Shown here piece by piece: positions 17,520 to 26,285 of a stretch of 64,000 bases of DNA (positions within the stretch are counted from its first letter, which is position 1; every line of letters begins with the position of its first letter). The stretch is taken from positions 124,001-188,000 of the forward strand of contig NZ_BOLM01000004.1 of assembly GCF_016861605.1 (NCBI RefSeq), read 5' to 3'. Both the position numbers and the translations under genes were made by a program. This DNA comes from Levilactobacillus wangkuiensis. Its GTDB lineage: Bacteria; Bacillota; Bacilli; Lactobacillales; Lactobacillaceae. A model generated the notes under the pieces. That model ran no database searches. It was not told the origin of the DNA and worked only from the letters and a program-made list of their open reading frames with translations.

Positions 17520-18649
17520 TCGTCTCCCTCCTTTTCTGCGGCCTGCAAGGATTGCCGGGCCCAAACCTGTTGCTGCTCCGTGAGCGGATGTTGGGTGACC
17601 TGTTCAAAGAAATCCCCCAATAAGGCTAGCGGATCTTGTTGAACTTGTTTCACGTCCAATTCATCTGGCGTCACGTCGAGCTGGTTCACGCGGTTGAGCT
17701 CGATTACCCGGGGGAACCGCGTCTTCAAGCGCTGCATGACGTTGGTAATCGGTGTGGTGTCCGTTAAATTAACCGCCACAAAATCTTCTGGCGTGACTGC
17801 ATACGGGTGGTCGCGGTCCATCAGATTGGTAAAACTATCTTCCAAAACTACCAGGTCGTGCCACGGTTTCAGCGGCTCAAAGGTCACCGAGACCGGTGTC
17901 TGATCCGTATCAATGATCCAAACGCCCTTCGTGTCGGCCGCCTCACTAGTCGAAAATTTCAGGGGTGACCCACTGTATTTAACGGTCGGTTCATTCTGCA
18001 AGGCTTCCTTCCGGTGTAAATGTCCCAGCGCAACATAATCAAATGGCGCCAGCATGTCCACGGGCACAGCATTTAAGCCGCCGACCTGGACCAATGTCTC
18101 TGAATCCGAGTGATTGCTACCCGCCGCAAAGAAATGTGCAATCAGCACATGCTTCTTCGTCGTATCAAACTTTTCCTGCATGGCGGCAACTAGCCGTTCC
18201 ATGGCCTGGTTAACCGTTCGAATCGATTCGTCGTCAAAAAATTGGCGCGCCTGAACGGGTTCAAAGTAGGGTAACAAGAAAAATTGGGTATCCTTTAGTG
18301 TTACCGGCTTCAGGGCGTCTGCCAACCGGGTCCGTAAGAAGAAGTCCGTGCTGGCAAACCACTCTTGGCCGTAGCCCAGCCGCACGCCAGAATCGTGATT
18401 ACCGCTAATCGCTAACAACGGCAGTTTTTCATGGCGGTTCAGGTCAACCAACATGTTGGTCAACGCCGTGACGGCCGGCTCACTGGGGAGTGCCCGGTCG
18501 TATAAATCTCCCGCAATCACCACGGCATCCACCTTTTCTCGCTTGGCAATCGCCTTGATCTGTTGGTACGCGTCCTCCTGTTCGGGAATCAAATCATATC
18601 CGTGAAGCTTCTTACCAATGTGCCAATCTGCTGTATGTAAAAAACGCAT
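17516..18649 (-). CDS. sbcD: exonuclease subunit SbcD (Mre11-like)
   Basis: A 377-residue metallophosphoesterase, the nuclease partner of SbcC. All calcineurin-type metal motifs are visible: TADWHIGK (residues 6-13), VIAGDLYDRA (near 45-54), ISGNHDSG (near 80), LIAHFFAAG (near 170) and VALGHLHRKE (near 206). Length is normal. It is the first gene of sbcDC and follows the tag gene by 15 bases in the same direction, so all three DNA-repair genes may share a transcript. Confidence 0.95.
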   Translation of the reverse strand: MRFLHTADWHIGKKLHGYDLIPEQEDAYQQIKAIAKREKVDAVVIAGDLYDRALPSEPAVTALTNMLVDLNRHEKLPLLAISGNHDSGVRLGYGQEWFASTDFFLRTRLADALKPVTLKDTQFFLLPYFEPVQARQFFDDESIRTVNQAMERLVAAMQEKFDTTKKHVLIAHFFAAGSNHSDSETLVQVGGLNAVPVDMLAPFDYVALGHLHRKEALQNEPTVKYSGSPLKFSTSEAADTKGVWIIDTDQTPVSVTFEPLKPWHDLVVLEDSFTNLMDRDHPYAVTPEDFVAVNLTDTTPITNVMQRLKTRFPRVIELNRVNQLDVTPDELDVKQVQQDPLALLGDFFEQVTQHPLTEQQQVWARQSLQAAEKEGDE

Positions 18650-18664
18650 GGTTCTGCCCTCTTT

Positions 18665-19225
18665 CTATTGGTTCTCTGGCGCCCAGTCACAGCTCAACAG
18701 GTGGTCGTTCACCAAGCCCGCTGCCTGTAAAAATGAATACGTCGTGGTCGGTCCCACAAACTTAAAGCCCCGTTTCTTCATCTCACGGGAAATGTGTTGT
18801 GCCAGGTCCGTGGTTGCCGGTAGCTGGGCATCACGCGCAATGGCATGCCGAATCGGTTTGCCATCGACAAAGGCCCACAACCACGCACTAAACGAACTTT
18901 CAGCCGGCCAATTTAAAATGACTTGCGCATTGTTCACGGTTGCCATTAATTTCTGACGATTCCGAATGATCCCGGCGTCTTGTAATAGCCGTTCGATATC
19001 AGCATCGGTCATGGCGGCGACCCGCTTTAGGTCATAATTATAGAAATCCCGCTGAAAAGCGGCACGCTTATTTAAGACCGTTTGCCAACTGAGACCCGCT
19101 TGATAGGTCTCCAAACAAAGCAGTTCAAAGAGCCGCTGCTCATCGTGTTCCGGCCGACACCACTCCTCGTCGTGATACCGTGCCATCTCGGGTGAAGACG
19201 TTGCCCAATCACATCGTTTAACCAT
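18665..19225 (-). CDS. tag: DNA-3-methyladenine glycosylase I
   Basis: A 186-residue base-excision enzyme that removes 3-methyladenine from DNA. It keeps all expected features: zinc-snap ligands Cys5 (KRCDW), His in ARYHDEEW, and HLLSC at the C-terminus, plus the conserved glutamate in LCLETYQAGLSW and KKRGFKFVGPTTTY. The start at 19225 is set by GGAGGG eight bases upstream; longer in-frame starts lack such a site. It precedes sbcDC and may be in the same transcript. A degenerate paralogue lies at 6765. Confidence 0.94.
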   Translation of the reverse strand: MVKRCDWATSSPEMARYHDEEWCRPEHDEQRLFELLCLETYQAGLSWQTVLNKRAAFQRDFYNYDLKRVAAMTDADIERLLQDAGIIRNRQKLMATVNNAQVILNWPAESSFSAWLWAFVDGKPIRHAIARDAQLPATTDLAQHISREMKKRGFKFVGPTTTYSFLQAAGLVNDHLLSCDWAPENQ

Positions 19226-19372
19226 TGCTTTCCCTCCAATTTTGCTTCTGAAACTACTATACCAGATTCCTGATTTAAGGCCAAACAAATGTTCTACTAG
19301 CCGTTTTTTGAAACCGGGTCCAACCCCGGTATTAATGAGTTCCACTATCAATATTTACTGAACCGTTAATTC

Positions 19373-19401
19373 TTGACCCCACGCGACGTTTGGCCTATGC
19401 T
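19373..19401 (+). promoter_or_regulatory. promoter of the secreted metalloprotease gene
   Basis: TTGACC (19373-19378), 17-base spacer, TATGCT (19396-19401), 48 bases before the start codon. Confidence 0.65.
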
Positions 19402-19448
19402 ATTGTAAATACGAATTGTTTTGGGGATTTTTAAGGGAGGTTAACATC

Positions 19449-20378
19449 ATGCGCAGATTTCACCACATTCGCGCGCGTTCACTGACAGTGGCTGTTGCGG
19501 CAGCCCTCATCGTGGCGCCCGCCATTACCACTAGTACCGTCACCGCTCAGGCCGCCAGCGTCAACCCATCGGCTGCCACGCTAAAGAAGTCCAAGAGCTA
19601 TTACCAGAAACACGCCAAGGCCCTGGGAAAGCGATACAAGCTCGCCTACGACGCCCAAACGGCCCTCAAGAAAAATGGTAAAGCTGTGGTCTACGTAAAT
19701 ACCAAGGATAAAACCTTAAAGAAGAGTGTCACCATTGCCATGGCTTACTGGAACAACAAGTTAGGCAAGAAGGAATTCACGCAGGGTTCCAAGAAGAACC
19801 ACACGCTGACCTTCTCCGTGTCGAAGTCCGCAGCCACCAAGAGCGATCAGAGTGATGCCTGGTGGACGCCAGCGAAGAAGCAACTACAGATTCGTTCGTC
19901 CTTCTACACGGCGGCCAAGCAAGACATTGGTACCGCGATGACCAACCAGTTGAACGACGCCTTCTACAACCAATATTCTAATACCGTTAAGAGCAAAGCT
20001 AAAGCGAATTTAGAGGCTGAGGGCATTGCCGCTACAGATGAAAATTACGACCAACTGTTTAACGAAGAGGCTGCCCGCGTGGAAGAGGCTCTGCCGTCCT
20101 ACGCCGTCTTGAAAAAAGATGTGGCTCTGGTCCGTTCGACGTTAGCTAATGAAGGTCGGAAGTACCAGTACGCCAGCACGATTGCCCATGAATTGGGCCA
20201 CGTGCTGGGCCTGAACCACTCACCGAAGAAAGCTGATCTGATGTACTTCGAGAGTGGCAGTTCCAACGTTTACAGCTACAAAAAGGTCAAGGCCGGCCTG
20301 TCCAAGTACAATCCAATTACCAAAACGGATAAGAACCGAGCCAAGTTAGCCATCAAGATTTACACGGCCGTACACTAA
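19449..20378 (+). CDS. secreted matrixin-like zinc metalloprotease
   Basis: A 309-residue exported protein. A classical signal peptide with arginines and a hydrophobic core ends at AQAAS (near residue 33). The C-terminal third has the extended zinc site HELGHVLGLNHS (near residues 247-258) followed by a methionine in DLMYF, the metzincin/matrixin pattern. The middle is lysine- and alanine-rich and does not match a family I know. Start ATG has GGGAGG ten bases upstream. It is monocistronic, with its own promoter and terminator. Substrate unknown; a role in remodelling cell-surface or environmental proteins is an inference. Confidence 0.88.
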   Translation: MRRFHHIRARSLTVAVAAALIVAPAITTSTVTAQAASVNPSAATLKKSKSYYQKHAKALGKRYKLAYDAQTALKKNGKAVVYVNTKDKTLKKSVTIAMAYWNNKLGKKEFTQGSKKNHTLTFSVSKSAATKSDQSDAWWTPAKKQLQIRSSFYTAAKQDIGTAMTNQLNDAFYNQYSNTVKSKAKANLEAEGIAATDENYDQLFNEEAARVEEALPSYAVLKKDVALVRSTLANEGRKYQYASTIAHELGHVLGLNHSPKKADLMYFESGSSNVYSYKKVKAGLSKYNPITKTDKNRAKLAIKIYTAVH

Positions 20379-20389
20379 TTAACTGCGTC

Positions 20390-20427
20390 AAAAGTTGCTG
20401 ATTATTTTTTTAATCGGCAACTTTTTT
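20390..20427 (+). terminator. rho-independent terminator of the metalloprotease gene
   Basis: AAAAGTTGCTGATTA / TAATCGGCAACTTTT with T7, twelve bases past the stop codon. Confidence 0.9.
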
Positions 20428-20512
20428 TCCGAAAATTGTCTCGCCTAAAAATAAATAGCTCAGCAGTTGGCATATCCGACGTCGACTGACCTAAACGGAG
20501 GAACTTAGTAAA

Positions 20513-22060
20513 TTGACTAAATCAACGCGTAGCTGGATTGGACTAACCGCCCTTTCCCTCGGGGTCTTCATGGCCCTGCTAGATGTCACCATCGTCAACG
20601 TGGCCTTACCCACCATGGTTCGGGATTTCAATGAATCCTTTAACAACGTGCAATGGGTCCTAAACGCCTACTCCCTGGTTCTGGGGGTCACCCTCCTGAT
20701 TGTTTCTAAGATTGGGGACATGTACGGGCTGAAACGCATCTTTGTCATTTCCCTGGCCATCTTTGTCCTGGCCTCCGCCGTTAACGGCATGGCGCCTAAC
20801 CTGCTGGTCTTAGACATCGGGCGTGGCGTTCAGGCCCTCGGTGGCGCCGGGATGAACGCCCTCGCCATGGCCCTGGTCGCCGTCAGCTTCAAGGGAAGCA
20901 AACGAGGCGTGGCGCTCGGTATCTTGGGTTCCATCATCGGCTTATCTTCGGCGTCCGGTCCCCTAGTCGGCGGTTACCTGGTCGCCCAGTTCGGGTGGCG
21001 CTCAATCTTCTACGTGAACATCCCCATTGGAATTATTGCCATTATTTTAACCTTGATTTACGTGGATGAGGTCCCTGACTTGAGCCAAAATCATCAGATT
21101 GATTTTGCCGGCATGGCCTTATCCGCCGCGAGTTTATTCGCTTTAATTTACGGCTTGATTCTAAAAGAAAACCATCAAGACTGGCACTGGACGAGTCCCC
21201 AAATGTTGGGCTGGTTTGGCGCGGCCATTCTGTTCTTTGTCGTCTTCATCCTGGTTGAGGCTCGGTTGAAACAGCCGATGGTCAACCTGGCCATGTTCAA
21301 GAACCCCCATTTTGTGGGAACGGTCATGGTTGCCTTGGCACTGGGCGTCGGAATCTACTCCTACAACACCTACCTGACCGCCCTGATGCAAAACTACATG
21401 GGCTACTCGGCGTTACAAGCCGGGGTTCGACAATTAACGATTAGCATCTGGTCCCTGATTCTCGGGCCACTGACCGGGTACCTGGGTAACCGCTACTCCA
21501 AGAAATGGATGATCAGTGGCAGCCTCTTCCTGGGTGGCATCGGCTTCCTAATGCTAGCCAACGCCATGACCATTCACGTCTCCTTCGCCGAGTTATGGCC
21601 GGGTATGGTCCTCATGGGAATCACCAACGGGATGGTCAACCCCCTCCTGAATAGCACGGGGATGGAAGGCGTCCCCGTTCGGGAAATGGGGATGGCCTCC
21701 GGTTTGATCAATGTGTTCCGTCAAATTGGGGTGACCTTAGGAATCGTCAGCCTCGGGCTCGTTCAAAATAACGTTTACCAAACTTATTTGACCGCCCACT
21801 TCGGCCAGATCAACATGCCCCACAAGGCCGCCACTGCAATTCACCAGGCCTTGGTCAGCGCCGGGCCCTTCTCTGGTCACGGCATTGCCTTCAGCGCCCG
21901 TTTAGCAAAAATGCCGTTCGCCCATGCGATTCAACAGACCGTGTGGCAAGCCTACGCTAACGGCACGCGCGCGGTCACATTGACTTCGGCCGGCATTGCC
22001 ATCGTCGGCGCGCTCTGTGCCGCAATCTTGATGCGCAACCGCCAAACGAATCACGATTAA
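20513..22060 (+). CDS. MFS multidrug transporter, DHA2 (14-TMS) family
   Basis: A 515-residue proton-driven exporter. The pattern LLDVTIVNVALPTM in the first helix is diagnostic for EmrB/QacA-type DHA2 transporters, and about 14 membrane helices can be traced. Motif C-like GPLVGGYLVAQFGWRSIFYV lies near residues 150-170. Translation starts at TTG 20513 with GGAGG ahead; no ATG is better placed. It has its own terminator. No regulator gene is adjacent, so the inducer and drug range cannot be inferred. Confidence 0.92.
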   Translation: MTKSTRSWIGLTALSLGVFMALLDVTIVNVALPTMVRDFNESFNNVQWVLNAYSLVLGVTLLIVSKIGDMYGLKRIFVISLAIFVLASAVNGMAPNLLVLDIGRGVQALGGAGMNALAMALVAVSFKGSKRGVALGILGSIIGLSSASGPLVGGYLVAQFGWRSIFYVNIPIGIIAIILTLIYVDEVPDLSQNHQIDFAGMALSAASLFALIYGLILKENHQDWHWTSPQMLGWFGAAILFFVVFILVEARLKQPMVNLAMFKNPHFVGTVMVALALGVGIYSYNTYLTALMQNYMGYSALQAGVRQLTISIWSLILGPLTGYLGNRYSKKWMISGSLFLGGIGFLMLANAMTIHVSFAELWPGMVLMGITNGMVNPLLNSTGMEGVPVREMGMASGLINVFRQIGVTLGIVSLGLVQNNVYQTYLTAHFGQINMPHKAATAIHQALVSAGPFSGHGIAFSARLAKMPFAHAIQQTVWQAYANGTRAVTLTSAGIAIVGALCAAILMRNRQTNHD

Positions 22061-22069
22061 ACAAGAAGC

Positions 22070-22093
22070 CTGGGGGCCATCCCAGTTTTTTTT
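22070..22093 (+). terminator. rho-independent terminator of the MFS gene
   Basis: CTGGG / CCCAG hairpin with a six-base loop and T8, ten bases past the stop. Confidence 0.85.
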
Positions 22094-22122
22094 CATTTGC
22101 CATTTACAGAGTCGAAACGTGC

Positions 22123-22225
22123 GACCAAAGGCACCCGGTTCCGCTTAAAAGGGCTAACCAAACAATCCAAGACCAGGATTATTCGGTTAGCAGCCTTAAT
22201 GCTCGCCGGCTAACCGCCTTTGGTC
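22123..22225. repeat. long imperfect inverted repeat (103 bp)
   Basis: GACCAAAGGC (22123-22132) pairs with GCCTTTGGTC (22216-22225). Inside, CCGG/CCGG, TTAAAAGG/CCTTAA and GCTAACCAAACAATCC / GGATTATTCGGTTAGC continue the stem to a seven-base loop. No T run follows, so it is not a simple terminator. It lies 100 bases upstream of the GH25 gene. Confidence 0.65.
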
Positions 22226-22332
22226 CCACTCTCGATTTGCAACGGAACTGTAATCAAATGTAAATTGCGCGTAACCTCCGGGCAACCCATACCGTGTACA
22301 ATGAACCCAAAGACTTGAGGAGGACATCATTC

Positions 22333-23277
22333 ATGAAGATCACGTTACATAAATTTGCCGCTGGGGTTGCTGCTTTTGCCGCCGTCTTGGCTGTGGGTGT
22401 TAGTTTGAACACCACGACTGCCAACGCAGCCGGCAATAAAGTTGCCGATGTTTCGCAATACCAAGGGAACATCAACTGGACGAAGGCGTCAAAGGACTTA
22501 AAGTACGCCATCATTCGGGTGCAACATGGTAGCAAGGGCGACGCTGGCTACATGGTAGATAGCAAGCGCAACGTCAACGCTAACGGTGCTTACAAGGCTG
22601 GTGTGCCATTCGGTCAATACATGTTTGCCGAATTTACCAGCGTTAAGGACGCCCAACAGGAAGCCAAGGACTTCTACAAGCGTAGCAATGCCCACACGAA
22701 GTTCTTTGTCCTGGACGAAGAAAAGCGGATGCCATCTGCTAAGAGTTCCGAACAAACCTACGTGAACGCTTGGTTGAAGACGATGCGGAGCTTGACCGAC
22801 AAGCCCCTGATCATGTACGCCGGTGAATACTACGCCAACTCCCACAACCTGAACTTCTCCAAGTTCGATGGGTCTTGGATCGCCAAGTACAGCTCCACTA
22901 AGCCTAAGGTTTCTGGCACGTCCATCGACCTCTGGCAATACACCAGTTCTGGTCGCGTTTCCGGTATCAGCGGCAACGTTGACTTGAACAAGATTCAAAA
23001 CAGTTCCGTCGTCAAGAGCTGGTTTGCCGACACCTCTTCCCATTCAACCGCTAGCTACTACAGCAGCATCAGCGGTGTGAAGGGTATCAAGATCAAGAAG
23101 GCCGTTTACGAATACAACAACATTCTCTTTACCAACGGCCAACGGAGCACCAAGTTAGCTGCTGGCAAGACGTTAGCTGTTAAGGGCATCACCAAGAACA
23201 GCAAGGACGCTTACCGGTTCCAATTAACCAACGGCAAGTACGTCACGGCCAACAAGGCTTACGTTTCAACCTACTAA
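22333..23277 (+). CDS. secreted GH25 lysozyme-like muramidase
   Basis: A 314-residue exported cell-wall hydrolase. Signal peptide ends at ANAAG (near residue 35). The GH25 catalytic domain (about 37-225) is shown by VADVSQYQGNINW, YAIIRVQHG, FGQYMFAEF and FVLDEE, which carries the catalytic acids. The C-terminal 70 residues form a lysine-rich domain with YEYNNILFTNGQRS and KYVTANKAYVSTY, typical of surface-attachment modules of lactobacilli. AGGAGG stands ten bases before the ATG. It should cleave muramic acid bonds in peptidoglycan for autolysis or wall turnover. Confidence 0.92.
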   Translation: MKITLHKFAAGVAAFAAVLAVGVSLNTTTANAAGNKVADVSQYQGNINWTKASKDLKYAIIRVQHGSKGDAGYMVDSKRNVNANGAYKAGVPFGQYMFAEFTSVKDAQQEAKDFYKRSNAHTKFFVLDEEKRMPSAKSSEQTYVNAWLKTMRSLTDKPLIMYAGEYYANSHNLNFSKFDGSWIAKYSSTKPKVSGTSIDLWQYTSSGRVSGISGNVDLNKIQNSSVVKSWFADTSSHSTASYYSSISGVKGIKIKKAVYEYNNILFTNGQRSTKLAAGKTLAVKGITKNSKDAYRFQLTNGKYVTANKAYVSTY

Positions 23278-23289
23278 ACTGATTTTTCT

Positions 23290-23320
23290 AAAAGCGGGTC
23301 CTGCGGGATGCGCTTTTTTT
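23290..23320 (+). terminator. rho-independent terminator of the GH25 gene
   Basis: AAAAGCG / CGCTTTT stem with T7, about twelve bases past the stop. Confidence 0.75.
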
Positions 23321-23350
23321 GCGGCCAAAATTCACTTGCGCTACAATCAC

Positions 23351-23398
23351 AAAAGGTGTGTCGACGACAAGTTGATTTGCCGCTGACACACCTTTTTT
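23351..23398 (-). terminator. rho-independent terminator of the GH8 gene
   Basis: AAAAGGTGTGTC / GACACACCTTTT stem with a partly paired interior; T runs on both sides make it able to act on both strands between the convergent GH25 and GH8 genes. Confidence 0.85.
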
Positions 23399-23409
23399 CA
23401 CTTATCCGT

Positions 23410-24540
23410 TTAGCTTAAGGCAATGACGACCTGCAACGTGGCGGAGAAGTAATTCTTCTTTTCAATCGACTTGGGTAATTGCTTGGCCGACTTGTTCTTC
23501 AAGCTGGTCTTCTTCATGACCTTGGCGCCAAAATTAACGGGTGCCGTGAAGGCCGTGTTGGCGTAATTGTTGACCGCCTTGCCGCCCAGCGTGTAGCCCG
23601 CTAAGATTTTCTTTTTCTGGTTATAGAATTTGAGTTGCTTGTTCAGGGCTTTCTTGGTGATGCTATCTTTCTTCAGTTTGTAAGTTTGGGCTAACCGCCA
23701 AGGCACCCGGCAAGCGTTGTAACCAACTTGGTTGTCGGTTCCCGACTCAATCGTGTATGGCTTCACGGCCTTTAGCTTAATGCTCTTCCCGGTCGCAAAG
23801 ATAAAGTCGGGGAACAGCCCGGTCTTGTGCCGCGCACTTAACTTCTTAACGGCCGTTTGACTGCGAGTCGCTACCTTGGTCCAGGTGCTATCCTTGGTGT
23901 ACTTGGCAAACGTCTTGAAGTACCCGGTCATCAGATCGGCCGTCCGCAGCTTGCTGACGTCGTAGGAATTAGTCGCCCAGTTCCCCATCTTGGGCAGGTA
24001 GGTCGTCTGGTTGATTTCCTTTTGCTTGATGGCTTTAATCAGCTTCTTGGCAGCGGCCTTGTAGTTGACCTTCTTGCTGCCCCACTTCTTATCAGCCAAA
24101 ATCAACGCGTAGGCGATGTCCAAATCCCCGTCGGTCGCGGAATTCTTCTGTTGCCCCACACTGGTCATCTTGCCGTTACGCTTGGTTTGCTGCCATTGCA
24201 TCAACGGCACCTTGCTGGAGACCCGGTGAGCCCGGTAATACTTGTACATCTGATTAAACGTAGTCCGGGTATTGACCCCCTTCTTAGCGGCCAAAACTGC
24301 GGCCAGCATCCCGTAACCTTGTCCTTCAGACAACGCGGTCGTGGTCCCAGAACCACTGTTGGTCTTCACGTACTTCTGCGTCTTGCCACCCACGTAAACC
24401 TTTTGCCACTGCTTATACAACGTCGTGGCCGAAGCTGCATGAGCCGTGGTGGTTGGCGTCGCGATCGTGGTCGCGGTCAAGGCCAACCCACTGACGGCGA
24501 CGATTCCCGCCAGGCTGGCCCATAATTTATGTAATTTCAT
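23410..24540 (-). CDS. secreted glycoside hydrolase family 8 enzyme
   Basis: A 376-residue exported glycanase. The signal peptide ends at AHAAS (near residue 36). GH8 features are SEGQGYGMLAAV (near residue 70, general acid glutamate) and ATDGDLDIAYALILA (near residue 135, the GH8 signature with the catalytic aspartate). GH8 enzymes cleave beta-1,4 glucans, chitosan or licheninan; which applies here is unknown. The ATG at 24540 has GGGG about ten bases upstream, whereas an earlier in-frame start at 24576 would put charged residues before the signal peptide. No cellulose synthase gene is next to it. Confidence 0.9.
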   Translation of the reverse strand: MKLHKLWASLAGIVAVSGLALTATTIATPTTTAHAASATTLYKQWQKVYVGGKTQKYVKTNSGSGTTTALSEGQGYGMLAAVLAAKKGVNTRTTFNQMYKYYRAHRVSSKVPLMQWQQTKRNGKMTSVGQQKNSATDGDLDIAYALILADKKWGSKKVNYKAAAKKLIKAIKQKEINQTTYLPKMGNWATNSYDVSKLRTADLMTGYFKTFAKYTKDSTWTKVATRSQTAVKKLSARHKTGLFPDFIFATGKSIKLKAVKPYTIESGTDNQVGYNACRVPWRLAQTYKLKKDSITKKALNKQLKFYNQKKKILAGYTLGGKAVNNYANTAFTAPVNFGAKVMKKTSLKNKSAKQLPKSIEKKNYFSATLQVVIALS

Positions 24541-24654
24541 GTGTGCGAAACCCCTTTCAAAATTGCTTACCTCCATTATAAGCTAAATTCAAAAAGCCAC
24601 CGGACCCAAAATGGATTCGATGGCTAAAGTTTTTGACTTGTGTTTAATTCTGGC

Positions 24655-24830
24655 GCCTCCGGGATGGTGAAAACTGAGCTGGAACGCGGTGGGCGCCGGC
24701 TGGAGCCAAAGAACGGTCTCCAGCCTTACTTTGAGCCGCTAAGAAACGCGTCTCAAAGATAGCAGTTGTCTAAGCGGTAAACCGCTAAGGCAACTCCCAC
24801 GGCTGAGCTCATTTTCACCATCCCTGCGGC
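24655..24830. repeat. R1 dispersed structured repeat, copy C (reverse orientation)
   Basis: Arms GGGATGGTGAAAACTGAGCT (24661-24680) and AGCTCATTTTCACCATCCC (24806-24824) pair with one bulged base. Inner hairpins are again AGTTGTCTAAGCGG/CCGCTAAGGCAACT, the CTTTGAG unit and a GGAG/CTCC hairpin. It lies past the end of the CMD-family gene. Confidence 0.85.
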
Positions 24831-24944
24831 TGACATTCGTTCAACCCATAGATCAAATACTGACACCGTCAATCCATATTCGTCCATCACTTTTTCGGTC
24901 AGCAATGTTTCACTATAGATTGTTAGTCCGTCTAAAAATAGTTT

Positions 24945-25265
24945 TTAATCCTTGAAAATTTCCTTAGCAATATTGAAGGCAGACCAGGCTTTTGGCCAGC
25001 CAACATAGAACGACAGGTGCGTAATGACTTCTGCGATTTCGTCCTTGGTGATGCCGTTGCCCTTCCCAATTTTCAGGTGAGCGGGTAATTGTTCAAAGTT
25101 CCCGGCAGAAATCAGGGCGGAAATCGTGATCAGACTGCGTTGGTGAGCGGATAATTTATCCTCACGTGACCAGACTTGTCCAAATAAAACGTCATCATTC
25201 AGTTCGGCAAACTTGGGCGCAAATTCACCTAAGTTATCCCGACCAGCTGTTTGTTTCTTTGCCAT
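24945..25265 (-). CDS. carboxymuconolactone decarboxylase-family protein
   Basis: A 106-residue all-helical protein of the CMD/AhpD-like family. HQRSLITISALISAGNFEQLPAHLKIGKGNG (split here: HQRSLITISALISAG and QLPAHLKIGKGNG) is the family core. It lacks the CxxC pair of AhpD peroxidase partners, so it is more like the decarboxylase branch, often a small-molecule-binding or redox-linked protein of unknown substrate. It ends a three-gene operon MerR-cupin-CMD, with a 12-base gap to the cupin gene. That arrangement is common in lactobacilli and suggests a stress- or aldehyde-linked function. Confidence 0.88.
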   Translation of the reverse strand: MAKKQTAGRDNLGEFAPKFAELNDDVLFGQVWSREDKLSAHQRSLITISALISAGNFEQLPAHLKIGKGNGITKDEIAEVITHLSFYVGWPKAWSAFNIAKEIFKD

Positions 25266-25277
25266 TATTCTGACCTC

Positions 25278-25688
25278 CTAGTCCAATGCATCGTAATGCG
25301 CGTCATCAACGGGTTCCAACCATTCTGGGGTGCCCGCAGTAATGGCCACGTGGCTGAACCAACTGTCCTTGGTTGCGCCGTGCCAGTGCTTGACGCCATC
25401 CTTGGTCACGACCACGTCGCCCGCGTGTAACCGCCGAGCCGGCTTACCCGCTTCTTGGTACCAGCCTTCGCCACCGGTTACCAACAGAATTTGGAAGCCA
25501 TCATGGTGAATGTGCCAGTTGTTCCGGCAGCCGGGTTCAAAGGTGACATTGCCCACGCCTACACTGACGTCGGGATCACTGACTAATCCTTGTAAGTAAC
25601 TTTGACCGGTGAAAAATTGTTGGTACGCCTCGTTCTTGTCGCCGACTGGAAAAATAACCCCGTTTTTTACATCTTCGTTTTTTGCCAT
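25278..25688 (-). CDS. cupin-domain protein
   Basis: A 136-residue single-cupin protein. Motif 1 is NNWHIHHDGFQILLVTGGEG (near residues 56-75) with two histidines and the glutamine/glutamate positions for metal binding; motif 2 is GDVVVTKDGVKHWHGAT (near 90-107). It resembles cupins paired with CMD-family proteins, as here, and these pairs are thought to act together on small carbonyl or quinone compounds; the substrate is not known. It is the middle gene of the operon, 15 bases downstream of the MerR gene. Confidence 0.88.
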   Translation of the reverse strand: MAKNEDVKNGVIFPVGDKNEAYQQFFTGQSYLQGLVSDPDVSVGVGNVTFEPGCRNNWHIHHDGFQILLVTGGEGWYQEAGKPARRLHAGDVVVTKDGVKHWHGATKDSWFSHVAITAGTPEWLEPVDDAHYDALD

Positions 25689-25703
25689 TATTGCTTACTC
25701 CTT

Positions 25704-26123
25704 TTATTTATTAAATTTTTGTAGATAATCGTGAAAGCTTTCGGTGTCCGGAATGGTGTGATTGGTCTTGCCGTCATACCAGTCAATCTTGCGACCCAAA
25801 ACTTTCAAATGCATTTGAAGTTCAGCGATATCCGCTTCGGCATCGTCCTTGACCTTCTGCAGCATCGCCCGGCGTTCAGCAATTGTGTCGTCACCCTGAG
25901 CGCGAAGCTGGACGTAACGTTTCAGCTCGTTCAGCCGCATGCCTGTTCCCTTGAGATGCAGAATGAACCCAATCCAACGAATGTCTTCCGCCGTATAGTA
26001 CCGAACGCCATTCTCATCTCGCTGGGACAAAATCAGGCCCTGGTCCTCGTAATACCGCAACGTGTAGGCCGACAGCCCCACGAGCTTAGAAAATTCGCCA
26101 ATCCGATACTGCTTTTCGCCCAA
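25704..26123 (-). CDS. MerR-family transcriptional regulator
   Basis: A 139-residue regulator with an N-terminal MerR helix-turn-helix (RIGEFSKLVGLSAYTLRYYEDQGL, read as RIGEFSKLVG then AYTLRYYEDQGL, residues 6-30), a wing and a dimer coiled coil near residues 80-115. There are no cysteines for metal sensing, so it belongs to the organic or redox-signal group (AdhR/YcgE-like). It heads the cupin-CMD operon and probably controls it. A GGGAGG ribosome site precedes the ATG. Confidence 0.9.
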   Translation of the reverse strand: MGEKQYRIGEFSKLVGLSAYTLRYYEDQGLILSQRDENGVRYYTAEDIRWIGFILHLKGTGMRLNELKRYVQLRAQGDDTIAERRAMLQKVKDDAEADIAELQMHLKVLGRKIDWYDGKTNHTIPDTESFHDYLQKFNK

Positions 26124-26214
26124 CAGCTAACGCCTCCCTCTCTTGCTTACAGACCCTAGTAAACACCTTTGAGTGCACTCGAAGGCAAGAGGTATTTGAA
26201 AAAAATTTAAAATA

Positions 26215-26252
26215 AAAGCGCCATCCCCGCCGAAACAGCGTGATGGCGTCTT
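26215..26252 (-). terminator. rho-independent terminator of the tetR gene
   Basis: On the - strand AAGACGCCATC pairs with GATGGCGCTTT and is followed by TTAT; 34 bases past the TetR stop codon. Confidence 0.75.
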
Positions 26253-26285
26253 AGCGTCAAAATTATGGGCGACCGTTCACATCCC

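Noticed and set aside
17520-17564. Longer SbcC start
   Set aside because: It would add 15 arginine/glycine-rich residues translated from inside sbcD and lacks a ribosome site; the ATG at 17519 has AAGGAGGG.
23857-24525. 222-codon open frame antisense to the GH8 gene
   Set aside because: Shadow of the GH8 coding sequence; the GH8 frame has signal peptide and catalytic motifs, this one has none.
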